From: Simmondsia chinensis
Taxonomy: Eukaryota > Streptophyta > Magnoliopsida > Caryophyllales > Simmondsiaceae
Assembly (NCBI GenBank): GCA_018398585.1
Contig: JAGTTD010000009.1
Location: forward strand, 16,249,193-16,313,192
Length of the DNA stretch: 64,000 bases
Direction: 5' to 3'
Shown: in pieces, positions 42,431-54,072 of the stretch
How the letters are laid out: each line of letters begins with the position of its first letter
Numbering within the stretch: the stretch's first letter is position 1
Made by a program: the position numbers and the translations under genes
Notes under the pieces: generated by a model
The model's input: the letters and a program-made list of their open reading frames with translations, nothing else
Databases searched by the model: none
What the model was told of the DNA's origin: nothing

Positions 42431-45400
42431 AATAAAATGTTATAGAATCGCTAGTTTTCACGTCTTTGATAGTTTTTAGTTTTTTAACATGTAATATTTA
42501 TAACCGTTTAAAGAAATGTCCATTTGTACTATTTTATAATGCCCAATTGCGGAATTGGTAGCTCAAAATATGTTTCATAGTAGCTGTTATACTATGTAAC
42601 AACCTTTCTCTGATTCTTATGGGTTTACAATAGGATTTAATTTCCAAGAATGTTTACTTCATCTGCTTATGTTGTTAAATTATTCGAGTTCTCCTTGTGT
42701 AGGCCCACCGGCTCAAATGGATATCACATTGTGCTTGTGCAAGAAGTTGTAGTTTTAAGTCCTATACGAAATTTTGAAATGAAAGATTAGTCATCTATTC
42801 TTGTCTGCATCCTGCAGGTAATGTCTTTAACTAATCCGTTGGTGCTTACTGTAATAATTCCACAAGGACAAACAACATTTGACAAGTTGATTATTTTATT
42901 GGAGATTAATGGAAAACCATTACAGACGTTGCTCCCTCAACTTGTCCTTAATTGGAGCCATGCCTAATTTGTTTCTTATAACGTCATTTAGAAATAAAGA
43001 AATAATTTGGCTCCTGGCCCATCTTGTGGTTTTGGAGATTTCAAGAAGAGTAAACAGAAGTGGTGTACGGAAGTTAGAAAATGGAACTTTGCCAGGAGCA
43101 AACAATTGAAAGCTCACTTCGGATGTCCTTTTTTTGATGGGTTTCCTTTTTGTCTTTCAAATATGTGCCGTCTCTACATGGTATGCATTTCTTAACTAGG
43201 TTTTTGTATGTTTATTCATTATCAACTGTTCAGCTCTAGTTTTTGTTTCAATAACTTTTATGCTTCCGTTGCGCATATATATAGATATCAAAAGGAATAA
43301 AAAGAGAATTATTATTTTGATTTTCATATAGTTTCTGATTTAACATGTCCGGTTGCTCTTTGTCTGGAACTTGACATTTTTATTTTAGCATAAACGTATA
43401 ATTATACTCTTAGTTTCTGTTGTTATGTTTCATAAAACCTTCGCCTACAGTGAGGAGCGATGGAAATGGTAGTTGTGTGCTCTCTTTGTTTTTGCCCTTG
43501 AATTTCTTTTGTTCTCTAAAGTTCTTACTATTATTGCCTTTGCGTTGTGTTCTGCTTTCAAATAGGTACAATGTACCATGGATATGATGTACTAAATGAT
43601 GCATCTTTTTGGCAATAAAGAGGGAAAAAATATCAAAATTTCTTAGTGAGATGGTGTAGGTATAAATGTATGCATAAAACTAATATTTTGGTGCTACTTT
43701 ACAATTTAAAAGTCTTCATCAATTATGAAATCGTGATCTTTTCTTTGGTCCTTTCTGCAGTCCACGACATATGCTGTACGGAACATTTTCAATTAATTTG
43801 TGGAAGACTAGATATTAAACCTATCCGAATCAAAGCTTCATTCTATACAAAAATGTCATTTGGGTATTGCCTATGAAATCGATTTCAATCCAAGAACAAG
43901 TAATATAACCCCGTCTTTATAATTTTGTTGATTTGTTAATTTTTGTCCTCTCTTTCTCCATTATGGTATTTTTTATCACATCTTTATGGATACCCGACCT
44001 CCCAGTATTAAAAGGGAACATGAGAAAATATAAGGTGAGTTCTCTCTGGTCAGCGACAGTAATTTCATGGACAAACCTGGAGTTGCTGCTACGGGAGCAA
44101 CATTGGTTATGGTCAAGGATGCTTTGCTGTGATGGTTTGAGATATTATGTGCTGATTTTTTTAGACAATTAGGTTTTCCTAAGGTAGATAAGTTAGGTTG
44201 ATGCACAAAGTTTTGCATCCTTGAGCTCTGCTATGAAATCTTTTACCACTTTGCATACATTTGTTATTGTTTCATTTGTTTGTCTTTGTTTTACACCAAA
44301 AAACTTCTGAGTTAATTGATTTTTTCAAATGAGTGACAACAGGTTCAAGTACGTTATGCTTGCCTGCAAGACTTGTCATAATCATACCCTTGGTGTTGGC
44401 ATTTTGATTCCCATAATCTTGTCTTATGCTCTTTATTTTGAGGCTATTATGTACTGTAGGGATCATTACGTAATGTAATTGGGCTAAATATAACTTGATT
44501 GGTGAATATGCAGCAATACCTTTGAAAACCACAAGATATACAATGCATTTTACATGCCAATGAAGCCTTTGGTTAATGGTGTCGTAAGTTCAATCCCTTT
44601 AGCCCAACCTGCTTAATTACTAGAAAATGTATACATGTTAAAAGTTATTGAAGGATGTATTATTTCCAATAGCTGTAACTCGAAAATTGTGACTTGTATG
44701 TGATGCCCGTGATACCCTTTTTTTTTATATCATGTCCCTGAGCATAAGCACTGATTTGGTTTCCTGATTTCAAAAGCCGCCTAACCGTATTGCTGTCTGC
44801 TTAGGAATAGGAAATTGTAATTGGTCTTGGCTATATTTTTTTGTGGGAAACCATCTATCATATAAAACTTGCTTTTGTGGATTTCGAATTCATCTTCTAA
44901 TTTCCCTTTTTGTTTCTCTTTAGTTCCTTTTATTTGGTTCAATATTCATGTACATTGCTCATTCTTTCCTTTTTTTGTGGTATGTTCAATCGATGACATC
45001 ACTCATAGTTCTGTTTTTGATTTTGCACCTAAGATTTGTCGTTCCATTGGTGCATCATGGTGTTATTTTTATGGATTTGGAGGTTGGCAGGCATAAATAT
45101 TTTATAGCTCAAAATGTGTTCAAAATTGCCACTGAATTGCTGAATTGAGTAGCTTGAAGCTCTTGTTTTGGCCCAAGATTGTGTAATAGTGATTCTAGTT
45201 ATGCCTATTTTGAGAATTTCATTATAACTTTGTGTTTTGATTTTTTTTGTTCTCCATATCAGGATTGTTTAGTGTGATTGAGTTAAAAATATAGGAAGTT
45301 ATTGGCATGACAAAAATTATTATTTTCAAAGCAATGATGTGACTTACAAAAAATAATAAGAGCCATAAAATTGTCTTGAAAACAATGATCTTGATTTGGC

Positions 45401-45840
45401 AATAACAATTTTTCCCTATCAATAACATTACCTAATATAAAATATAGGTTTGGGAAGGATGAAATGATTTGAACTTGTCAATGCAAGAATTCGCTAATTT
45501 ATTTAGCACAGCGGTCATTAGGTTGTCCTTCTCCTTTCTTTCTTAACTATCATAAAAGCAGAGTAGTTAAAATCCATGAGGGATCATTTCTCATTAGGCT
45601 AAAAGTCTATTTTGAATTGGATGCATGGTAGGTGTTTAGGTAATATCTTTCATATCTTCTTCTGTAAGTGGTTTACCTTAAAATTTAAACATGTTAGTTA
45701 GCTAATGAAACAACTATGTAAATAATAGAAGTATATTTATAATGTTGATTTATGCTTAATTATATGGAGAAACCCTATTACTCTAGACTCTTATTAGTGT
45801 TCAGTGCTTAATTAGATCCAATAATATATGACTTTTCGAT

Positions 45841-46237
45841 ATTTAGTTATGATACTTATGGCATGGAATCAAATTGTGGTTTTGTAGGCTATTTGGTGGC
45901 GCGTGTAGTGTTATGGATGTTTTGTAATGGTTTTTATTGGAATTGGATTTAGTGCTAGCGAATGGTTGCTTCATTTGCACTTACTGTGAAATTGCCCGTG
46001 CTTTCTTCTATTCCCTAAACCCTTATGTGGATTTTGTGTTGATGTAATTAAAGATGTCATAGTAATTGATGAAATCCTTGGAATCAAATCACAGTTTGAG
46101 TAATGTAATAAGATTTATGTGAATCTTTTTGATAGTTCTTTTATATTTAAAAAAAAACCCCCACGTATTCATGGTGTTCTTTTGGTTATCCTTTTGCAGA
46201 TCAATGCCGTGCCAGTTATGATTATCGCTAAAAGAGT
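45841..46237. other. Unique flank of copy U3, interrupted by CACTA
   Basis: 46109-46215 is a diverged copy of 18480-18600. No gene recognised. The CACTA terminus starts right after it. Confidence 0.5.
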
Positions 46238-46250
46238 CACTATAAGAAAA

Positions 46251-46600
46251 ATGACCTTTGGCAACAACAATAATCATTGCGAAAGATACATTGTCATTGC
46301 GAGGCCCTTGCACATGATCTTGTTGTGAAAGCTCTTCGGCAACGACTATAGTCATTGTCAAATATAATGCTTTTTGGCGATGTCAATTTTTGTTGTTAAA
46401 GATAAGTCATCTTTTGGCAACGACAATTGTCGTTGTGAAAGATGATATGTTTTGGCAACAACAATTTTCGTTGCCAAAAAAAGCTTATCTTTCGCAACGG
46501 CAATTGTCATCGTCAAAGAGCATTTATGTTTTGCAACGACAATTGTCATTGCCAAAGAGTATTATTTTTTTCAGCAATAGTTGTCATTACCATAAATGCT
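46251..46600. repeat. CACTA subterminal repeats
   Basis: At least seven diverged units of the type TTTGGCAACGACAATTGTCG, each near-palindromic (GCAACGACAATTGTCGTTGC), spaced by about 50 bp. Such arrays are TNPA-type binding sites in CACTA elements; here function is inferred. Confidence 0.8.
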
Positions 46601-46899
46601 GGATATTTCCTAGTATTATTTCTATTACACTATTAAAAGCTATCAAATGTAATTTATATTAATACTAAAGAAAATTCATTTATATTGAGATATTTGAATA
46701 CAACCAATATTGTACATAGCTCTACTATCACCAGTCCATACAAATATGAATACAAACATACGAGGCATCCAAATTTATAATACCACAAGGTAAATACAAA
46801 GCGATTTAAGTACAATCAACGTATTGTAATCCTGAAAATTACATCGTGATTCCACAAACATCACATTACAATTCACAAAAGTTTTTGTTTTCTTCAAAA

Positions 46900-47416
46900 T
46901 CTAGGTGACCACCTAGAGCTTCCAACTTGCAACTCTAAATTTCCTACAACAATAAATATAAAACAAATTAATTATAAGACAAAGTAACCTAAAACAAAAA
47001 AAATAAAATAAAATAAAGTATTAGCACACATCATATGTATCAACAATAAACTAGCTACCTTCAGAATAACCTCCTAGAGTTAGGGAACATTAGGCATCAT
47101 GTTAGCTTGTAGAAATTCTATCAACAAACTCTGTCTTCCTTTTGCTTGCTCTATAATGTTAGCTTTTATAACATTCTTGATTGAATAGATGAAAGAAGTA
47201 ATAAGAGATTACTTGTGATTATCTCTTTGGATTGATATATGCATAGAGTGTCTCTAAGACTCATCATTTAAAGATGGTCTTGCATCAAACTCATCATTCA
47301 CAACATGGGGAATGTCATTATGAGTAGAATGAGAGGGTCTAATTTCCCTTTCCTCTTCACCTCTTCCACCCTTATTTATGGGGCGGGTAGTTTTACCCTT
47401 CCCTCGACCAACCATT
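46900..47416 (-). pseudogene. Possible second CACTA ORF (TNPA-like position)
   Basis: A minus-strand frame starts MVGRGKGKTTRPINKGGRGE and continues with charged sequence, then stops. It lies between the TNP2 fragments and the subterminal repeats, where CACTA elements often carry a second gene. No domain is recognised with certainty. Confidence 0.35.
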
Positions 47417-47762
47417 CCCATAAATTTAAATCAAATTATAGCTTACACATCATAAAACAACAATACCATACAAACTCAACAACGATTAAGTATACATAAA
47501 ATTTAAGTATAGCCTTACTAGTTAGTAAATCAATTCCAAAGGAAGACGATGCAAGTTGAATGCAACGTCAAATGAGGCTACAACTATGCTTTCAATCTAC
47601 AAGTAAATAACAATAAGCTCACATGTCGTCACTAAAATTAGGGCTAAATTGAATGATATCATAAATAAAAGAAAGGAGAGAAAGGAGGCATTAACCAAGA
47701 ATAAATAATTCATCATGTCACAATGATTTAAAGCAAGACTAATGTTAGAAATAATTAAGTAA

Positions 47763-48119
47763 TCATCTGTCATTGCTCGAAGAACAAACATTATCATCTT
47801 TATGACTGTCCCCGACTTCTTTATCCTTTTCTTTGATTTTCTTAAGAGTCTCTTTAACTAGTTTAACATTATTAGCTCTTCTTTCAATTGAAAACCCATT
47901 TCCAACCAAAAAACCGATCTCATCATCGTTATCAAGTGGCCTAGATATGTTGCATAATGTATCAATATCAACCTCATCTTGTTGACAAGAATCATCTTCA
48001 ACTTGCTCGTTGAAGCCATCAATTTCTTCTGTTGTCAAGTTATAATGATCTCGAGGTCGTGTCTTTCTTTCTTTGTGAACACTTATTATGCCGTATACAT
48101 CAAACTGCTCTTTTATCAT
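47763..48119 (-). pseudogene. CACTA transposase C-terminal part
   Basis: Open frame with FDVYGIISVHKERKTRPRDH followed by an acidic stretch and a Lys-rich end. R-P-R-D-x-Y followed by acidic sequence resembles the C-terminus of TNP2-like proteins (KPRDLYD type). It directly follows N-terminal TNP2 blocks, so the catalytic middle is deleted. Confidence 0.5.
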
Positions 48120-48149
48120 CAGAACTCAAGGTGTAGCACACTGTGGGAC

Positions 48150-48880
48150 TTTTTCTCCTTCTAGAATGGGATGAAGTTCCTTCCTTATCTTCATCGCAAC
48201 AAGTTCAAGTCAAGTTTTAATGATGTCTTTAGACCTACCCATTGTGTTCATCAAAGGAAAAAGAATATTTTCAGAAATATTTTCCTCTGTGTGCATGACA
48301 TCAATATTATGACGCAACTTCAACTTTCTCTAATAAGGTAACTAAAGGAAAATGGTTTTGTTTTGCCATCCATATAAATTAAAATCGGGATCATCGTGTT
48401 TTCTCTTCTTACTCTTAGCAAACGGAGCTTGTTTCAATAATGTTTTAACACACAAGGTTGAGGAGGCAACCTTATTTCCTCCGTGTCATCAAATGATTTC
48501 GAAGCAAGAGAATTAGTAGGATTTCTCATTATCCCGACACCTATCCGATCCTCTTTATGCGGTTGTATAAACTTAGCAGTCTTACTTGACATATAAAATC
48601 TTCAGAGTCTAGGAGTAATTGTAAAATTCCAATGTGTCGTTTTGAAATCGGAGCAAAGTGAATGTGCTATCGCTCCAATTGTTAAGGCATTTCAACTTAA
48701 GCAACTTGACCAAATAAGTTAACTTTGACATCTTTTTACCCTCAAAGACTAATGGGTCATGGTGTTCTTTTAATAGACAATAAAACTTTGCCATCTCACT
48801 ATTTGGTACTTGTTGACCCGCATTAGGCCCAATATCATTAGGTTCACCAACTATATTACCTATTTGTAAACCCATTCAAG
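48150..48880 (-). pseudogene. TNP2-type transposase, N-terminal blocks
   Basis: Minus-strand frames give PNSEMAKFYCLLKEHHDPLV and KLTYLVKLLKLKCLNNWSDS (N-terminal TNP2 signature, F-Y-x-L-L...K-C-L-x-x-W-S). Further on come RIGVGIMRNPTNSLA, VMHTEENISENILFPLMN and LELVAMKIRKELHPI, the M-H-x-E-x-N...N-I-L block. Stops and frameshifts are frequent. The protein would cut and join CACTA ends. Confidence 0.75.
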
Positions 48881-49165
48881 CCACACTACAGGCAGCTTGT
48901 AACATATTGGGCATATAATCATGAACAATTGTATCAGCACTAGCATATTCATCCTAATAATTTGAGCTCTCAATATTATCAAACTTTTCATCATGTAAAT
49001 TCCATATAGGGTATTGTTGAAAAACTCCATACCTCAAAAATCATATCGAATTACAGTTTTCTTTCACAGAAACATTTCGGCATCTATCACAAGGGCATCT
49101 AATCTTGTCATTATCACATAAGTTTATGGCTTTGTATGCAAAGTCAAGAAAACTATAAACACCGT
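48880..49165 (-). pseudogene. Transposase-associated Cys-rich domain
   Basis: The minus-strand frame reads FLDFAYKAINLCDNDKIRCP, then CDRCRN, the C-P-C-x-x-C-x-N motif of the domain that precedes TNP2. Stops follow NCNSI and SSNY. Confidence 0.75.
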
Positions 49166-50300
49166 GTAAATACTCACATATTCTTCAATATTTCATTTTC
49201 ATCCACTTCTTGTCTATCATCATGTTCTAAAATCATTATAATAACGCAATTCAACATATATTTAAGTACTAAGACAATAACTACCAATAAAGTAGCCACA
49301 TAACAAAACTATATCATACACAATTAATCATAAAGTGGGCCTAAACCAAGAAAACATAGAGATATACCAACATTATTACACATAGAACCTACCACAAGAT
49401 AATCCCATGCTAAATACTAACCCAAATCAACAATTCCAAACACTTTATTTTGAAAATACACTAACAAGTTCTTGAGCTAAAAATCAAAATTAGAAGTTGT
49501 ATTGATAAGTCTTCACTCATCAGTTTAAGCTGTTGACATAGTTCGTTTCTCAATTTTTTTAACAAATTCTTACTAATAAAAGATGAACAAGGACAAAAAG
49601 CAACAATAAACCAAGTATCTCAGGCAGCTACATCTCATCCTTAGCATCAACCATAGCATCATTAACCCACTCCAAATTCCTTTTCTCAACTTTCATCCTA
49701 GTTTTAAAAATACCAAAACAAATCCAACCAAAACATACACCTAGTTTTATTCTCATGTTTGACCTAATACTAGTTTATTCAAAAAAGATACTAAAATGAA
49801 AGAATTTCATAAAAAAACTAAACTATTGTCACACAAGAAATAAATATATATACTATACTAGTTTACATAATGCTAAAATTCTCAAATCATTCCATTTTCT
49901 TCAAAATTTCATATTTTGAAACAAAATACCTTAGACCAGCTTAAGGGAAGAGCTGTGGTGGAGAAGCAGCGGGAACCGGCGGAGGAAAGAGGTGAGTGCA
50001 GCCAAACAACAACGATGTTCTTGGGGTTTGACTTTGAAAGTGAAAATGAAAGTGTCGCGGATGAACGAAACCCTAATTCCCATTTCCCTCAATCTTCTAC
50101 TCAAAAATTGTAGCTAGATGAACTAAGGATTTGGGTGGGGGAGCCAAAATGCAATGGTGTGGAGGGCCAAAATGAGACCTACGAAGAAGAGTGGCCACCA
50201 AGATGGAGTGAGGAGGGAGAAAAGTGAAAAAGTGGGAGTTAAAATGAAAAAGATAAAAGATTGAAAAGTAGAATTGGGATGGGAAAGTGGAATTTTGGAG
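49166..50300 (-). other. CACTA 5' region, non-coding
   Basis: AT-rich to 49910, then a GC-richer patch (49930-50220) resembling a promoter/leader region. The plus-strand 65-codon frame at 49916-50113 has no family signature. Confidence 0.4.
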
Positions 50301-50409
50301 GTAATGAAATTTGGGTCAAAAATATTATTATTTCAGTTTAAATATTTGAAAATATCATATTAAGATAAATTTGTAAATTTATTACTTAGTTATTCTAAAG
50401 TTTATAAAT

Positions 50410-50781
50410 GGATTATTTATGTCAAAAGTCTCTGTATTTCTATTATTGTGTCTATTTAGTGTTTATACTTAGTCATTGTACAATTTAAATAGTGTTAATA
50501 TGATCCTTAGAGTAAAGTTTATGTTAAATTTTAAAAGAAATTTTTTAATAGTTTAGCCGCGGGTTGGGTTAAATTGAGTCAATGGGTGGATTTGTAGTAA
50601 GTTACTTGCATCTAACATGATTATGCCGTTAAAAATTACCTCATTAACTTAACTTTAATTTGATCAAAGGATTAAATTGGCACAATTTTAATAGTAGAGA
50701 GACTAAATTGATACAATTAAAAGTATAAAAACTAAATTAACACAAAGTCAAAGGTACATGGACCTTTGGCGTAAATAATCC
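50410..50781. mobile_element. Mutator-type MITE, 372 bp
   Basis: Terminal inverted repeats GGATTATTTATGTCAAAAGTC and GACCTTTGGCGTAAATAATCC are flanked by a perfect 9-bp duplication TTTATAAAT (50401-50409, 50782-50790), the Mutator target size. No coding. A related copy lies at about 55650-55976. Confidence 0.85.
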
Positions 50782-50834
50782 TTTATAAATTTATAACTCT
50801 AGTAGCAGGCCACTTCAATATATAAATAAGATAA

Positions 50835-50976
50835 CCTGGGTCTTTGGAAACAACCTCTCTTCAGGGTAGCCCCCTGAAGGGGGAAGGCTGCGTACATCTA
50901 CCCTCCCAGATTCTACTTATGCAGGAGCCCTTGGAGGCACTAGGTTTTTTGTTGTTGTTGTTGTTGTTTGTATTAT
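50835..50976 (+). mobile_element. Au-like SINE at the left edge of copy U4
   Basis: GGAAACAACCTCTCTTCAGG, GGCTGCGTACATC and GGAGCCCTTGGAGGCACTAG with (GTT)n. The tail joins directly to block X sequence, so it marks or caused the duplication breakpoint. Confidence 0.75.
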
Positions 50977-52530
50977 TTTATAGGAGATTGATGGACAACC
51001 ATTGCAGACGTTGTTCCCTCAACTTGCCTTAATTGGAGCCATGCCTAATTTGTTTCTTACAATGTCATTTAGAATCAAAGAAACAATTTGGCTACTAGTC
51101 CATCTTGTGCTTTTGGAGATTTTGAGAATAGTAAACAGAAGTGGTGTATGAAAGTTAGACATTGGAACTTTTCCAGGAGCAAACAATTGAAAGCTCACTT
51201 CGGATGTTCTTTTTTTGATAGATTTCCTTTTTGTCTATCAAATACATGATGTCTCTACATTTTGTGCTTTCTTAACTAGGGTTTTGTATGTTGATTCATT
51301 ATCAACTGTTTAGTGCCAGTTTTTGTTTCAATAACTTTTATGCATTTGTGGTAAAAGCCTGTTACTCTAAATGAACTTTTTCTTCGCTGAGGTTCTTTGT
51401 TAAAGAAACAGTAGTGTCCTATAGTGTTCTTCTTATCATTCTTGTCTTCAGGTACTGATATCTGGGGCTAGTGTGACTCTGAAATCCAATAAAGTAACAA
51501 AGCCGAGCCCAACAAAGCTACAAAGCAGAAAATAAAGAAGAAGATTCATTAGAACATGTGGAATGGATTCGCGACTTCTATCGGCTCTTCCAACCGTAAG
51601 TTTATTGATATTTTGGTCATCTATTGGGTACTATTGATCTTTGGAGTGACATTTTTTTAAACGTGACTGGAACCCTGCATTGGATCAAGATGATTCCATA
51701 ACTGAATGTAGTATTTCTGTTTTACTTTGTTTAAGGGGTTGACAGACTCTTAACATAGGCTGTATTTGGTAAAAATGGTATTAGCAGTTAGTAGTTTCAG
51801 TAGTTAAGATTTGAGTGTTCCATAGAAAGAAGCAGTAGCAGCTACTTGTTTGACTATCTACAGAGGCCTTAAGTTTGAAAGTTTGAAACCTGACTTCTCC
51901 ACTCTTTGTATTATACTTCAATACAAGGTACGAAGTGTGTATATGCTCTATTCCCCATTTAAAATCAACAGACATTGCCATTTTGGGTGTCTTGTTGGAG
52001 TACAAAACGGTTCTTAGGCCTTCTCCTAACACTGCAAAGTCTTGAAACACTTTGTTTCTTCATTGTCGCTGGTGCCATGTTTTTCACCTTTCTATTTGAA
52101 CTCTATAATCTCTCCATGGTATTGTATATGGTTTGGTATGTTTCTAAATTTTGACCTGTGACACATATGCTTTTCCAGCTAGTACGTTGACATGTTCCTA
52201 TCGAATTTATCACTAGTGGCGACCAATCAGTTGGGTCATAATGACCCAACCCAAGCCGGCCTTGGTCGACCCAATAATCTTTATAAGATTCCATTTTTTT
52301 AAAAAAAATTTGGAGCCACAATTTCATTTGTTTTTTGGTATAGAATTCCTTTTCTTCGACTAGAATTTCTTAATGGAGAACATTTCTTTCGGGAAAAATT
52401 TTCATCACAAGTTATTTTCAATAAAAATATTTGATTTTCTCAAGAACTTGTTTTTACAGCTGAAGAAAATAGTTTTATTTTACAATTATATATGAGATTC
52501 ACCTTAGCCAAGTTGAGGCTTAACTTAATA
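50977..52530 (+). repeat. Segmental duplication copy U4
   Basis: Begins in block X (compare 40240), passes the same unusual X-to-exon junction near 51345 as found at 40584, and continues through the Lys-rich exon to the intron after the GVNRAFP exon (compare 41870). Confidence 0.8.
51452..51595 (+). pseudogene. SWA2: SWA2/NOC1 Lys-rich exon, copy U4
   Basis: TCTTCAG acceptor and GTAAGT donor intact. Small deletions (around 51490-51530) shift the frame. The next exon is nearly deleted: only its last about 16 bp (CATATGCTTTTCCAGCT, 52165-52181) remain. Confidence 0.55.
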
Positions 52531-52544
52531 GGTGCCCCTACATA

Positions 52545-52820
52545 GAGGTGGCAATAGGGTAATTTGGGTCTAGTTCGGGTGAACCTATTCGGGTTTATAA
52601 TAAACTCGGGTTGGGTCGGGCTGGGGTCGAACCATTCAGGCCCGAGTCACTTTCAGGATTTACCTGTATGAGGGTCAGGTTTGGCTCAGATCAAGTTATT
52701 TCGAGTTCGGGTCACTTTAATTTTGAATGGTCTTGGGTTTGGGTCAATCTTGGGTTACGTCATATGGGTTTCTGGTCTTCATAATCATACTATTTAATGC
52801 CTTCGTGGTATGAACCGGTT
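52545..52820. mobile_element. hAT-like GGGTCGGGT-rich remnant
   Basis: Starts AGAGGTGGCAATAGGGTAAT and is rich in CGGGT/GGGTC motifs, as in a common plant nonautonomous hAT group. The right end and target duplication are not recognised. Confidence 0.4.
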
Positions 52821-53708
52821 ATTAAAGTTTAAATTATATCAAATAATTTATATTTTTACCAATATATTTATTATATTATAAATATAGGTGCTCAATAATA
52901 TGTTGCGAAGTCTAATTGTATTTCCGACAACTAATAATTCTCATTGAATTTATAAATAGGATGGTTTTTTAAGGGATCTTTTATTCTTTTTTTTTTTTTT
53001 TGGTGAATTAGAGAAATTCCTCTTGACATTTGACTCAAAAATATAGAATAACCCTTACAATAATTTTTATGACTATTTTGCCTTTTAAATGTAAGGGTTT
53101 AAGTACTCGATTTTATTTTTAGAAGAGAGTTTTATATTTTTAGACAAAAGTTAGAAGTTATTATATTTTTAGAAAAAAATATATTTTATAGACTTAAAAA
53201 ATAATTATTATTGCACTTGACTATAGTAATGACATTATACGTTTAGAATATGAAAATATAATTTTGAAAATTTCATAAAAAAATGTTATATTATTAAATA
53301 TAACAGTTTTTGGTCAAATAAGATTTTTAAAATTTATTTTTTAAAAAATTTATTGTACATTATCTTATAGTATTTTTTATGAAAATTTAAAATATTTTAT
53401 CATCTTTTACATTTATAAAATTATTAATATATTTAATTATTTTAATTTGTTTTTATTTTGTATATTTAATTAAAATAATTATTTTTAATTAAAATATAAA
53501 AAATTTTAACTTTACCTGAAAAATATAAACCCCTTTCTTAAAATAAAGTTAAACACTAAACCCTCCACTTTTGAAGCATCAAAATAGTCATAAGAAATTG
53601 ATTGCAAGTAAAGTGATGGATTTTTTAAAGTTAGGGGGTTAAATATTTGATTTTAAAATAAAGAGTTTTATTATTTTTGAGACAAATTTTGCCAAATTTT
53701 TCTTTAAT
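52821..53708. other. Very AT-rich DNA, possible third relative of the 646-bp MITE
   Basis: 53003-53708 shares interior wording (TTTTATATTTTTAGA, AAATTTTCATAAAA) and loosely complementary ends with the MITEs at 54005 and 56767. No clean ends. No genes. Confidence 0.35.
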
Positions 53709-54072
53709 TTACTCTTTTTTGTCCAAAATTATTCCTATTTTAAGTTTTGGCTTTATCTTTCCATATATTATTTTATTCTAACTCTTATACTAATAATAAT
53801 ATTTTATTGACCTTTTAACAATGGATAAATTATAGAAAATCTTTCTGTCTTTTGTTTCAAAAACAGAAGAAAAGAACTCACAAAACCCCCTTACTCTTTT
53901 TTGTCCAAAATTATTCCTATTTTAAGTTTTGGCTTTATCTTTCCATATATTATTTTATTCTAACTCTTATACTAATAATAATATTTTATTGACCTTTTAA
54001 TAATGGATAAATTATAGAAAATCCTTCTGTCTTTTGTTTCAAAAACAGAAGAAAAGAACTCACAAAACCCCC
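53709..54072. repeat. 182-bp tandem duplication
   Basis: TTTACTCTTTTTTGTCCAAA starts at 53708 and again at 53890. The two copies are almost identical through ACTCACAAAACCCCC, so the duplication is recent. It covers the left flank and left end of the MITE at 54005. Confidence 0.9.

Larger units (their letters stand above)
40585..45840 (+). repeat. Segmental duplication copy U3
   Basis: Starts upstream of the Lys-rich exon, then carries the GVNRAFP exon, block X with its SINE, and block Y, collinear with 29670-33340 and 34370-35720. The gag fragment and solo LTR of U1 are absent near 44375. After 45840 it continues into sequence not seen in U1. Confidence 0.8.
46238..50300 (-). mobile_element. 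CACTA (En/Spm-type) element, truncated
   Basis: The left terminus CACTATAAGAAAA (46238-46250) opens a subterminal repeat zone. Interior minus-strand fragments match TNP2-type transposase. The opposite terminus with its own subterminal repeats is not found before the MITE at 50410, so the 5' end is lost or diverged; the right limit given is approximate. Confidence 0.8.

Noticed and set aside
46251..46600. CRISPR-like or satellite array
   Set aside because: Repeat-spacer regularity is absent. Position next to the CACTATAAGAAAA terminus and palindromic units fit CACTA subterminal repeats.
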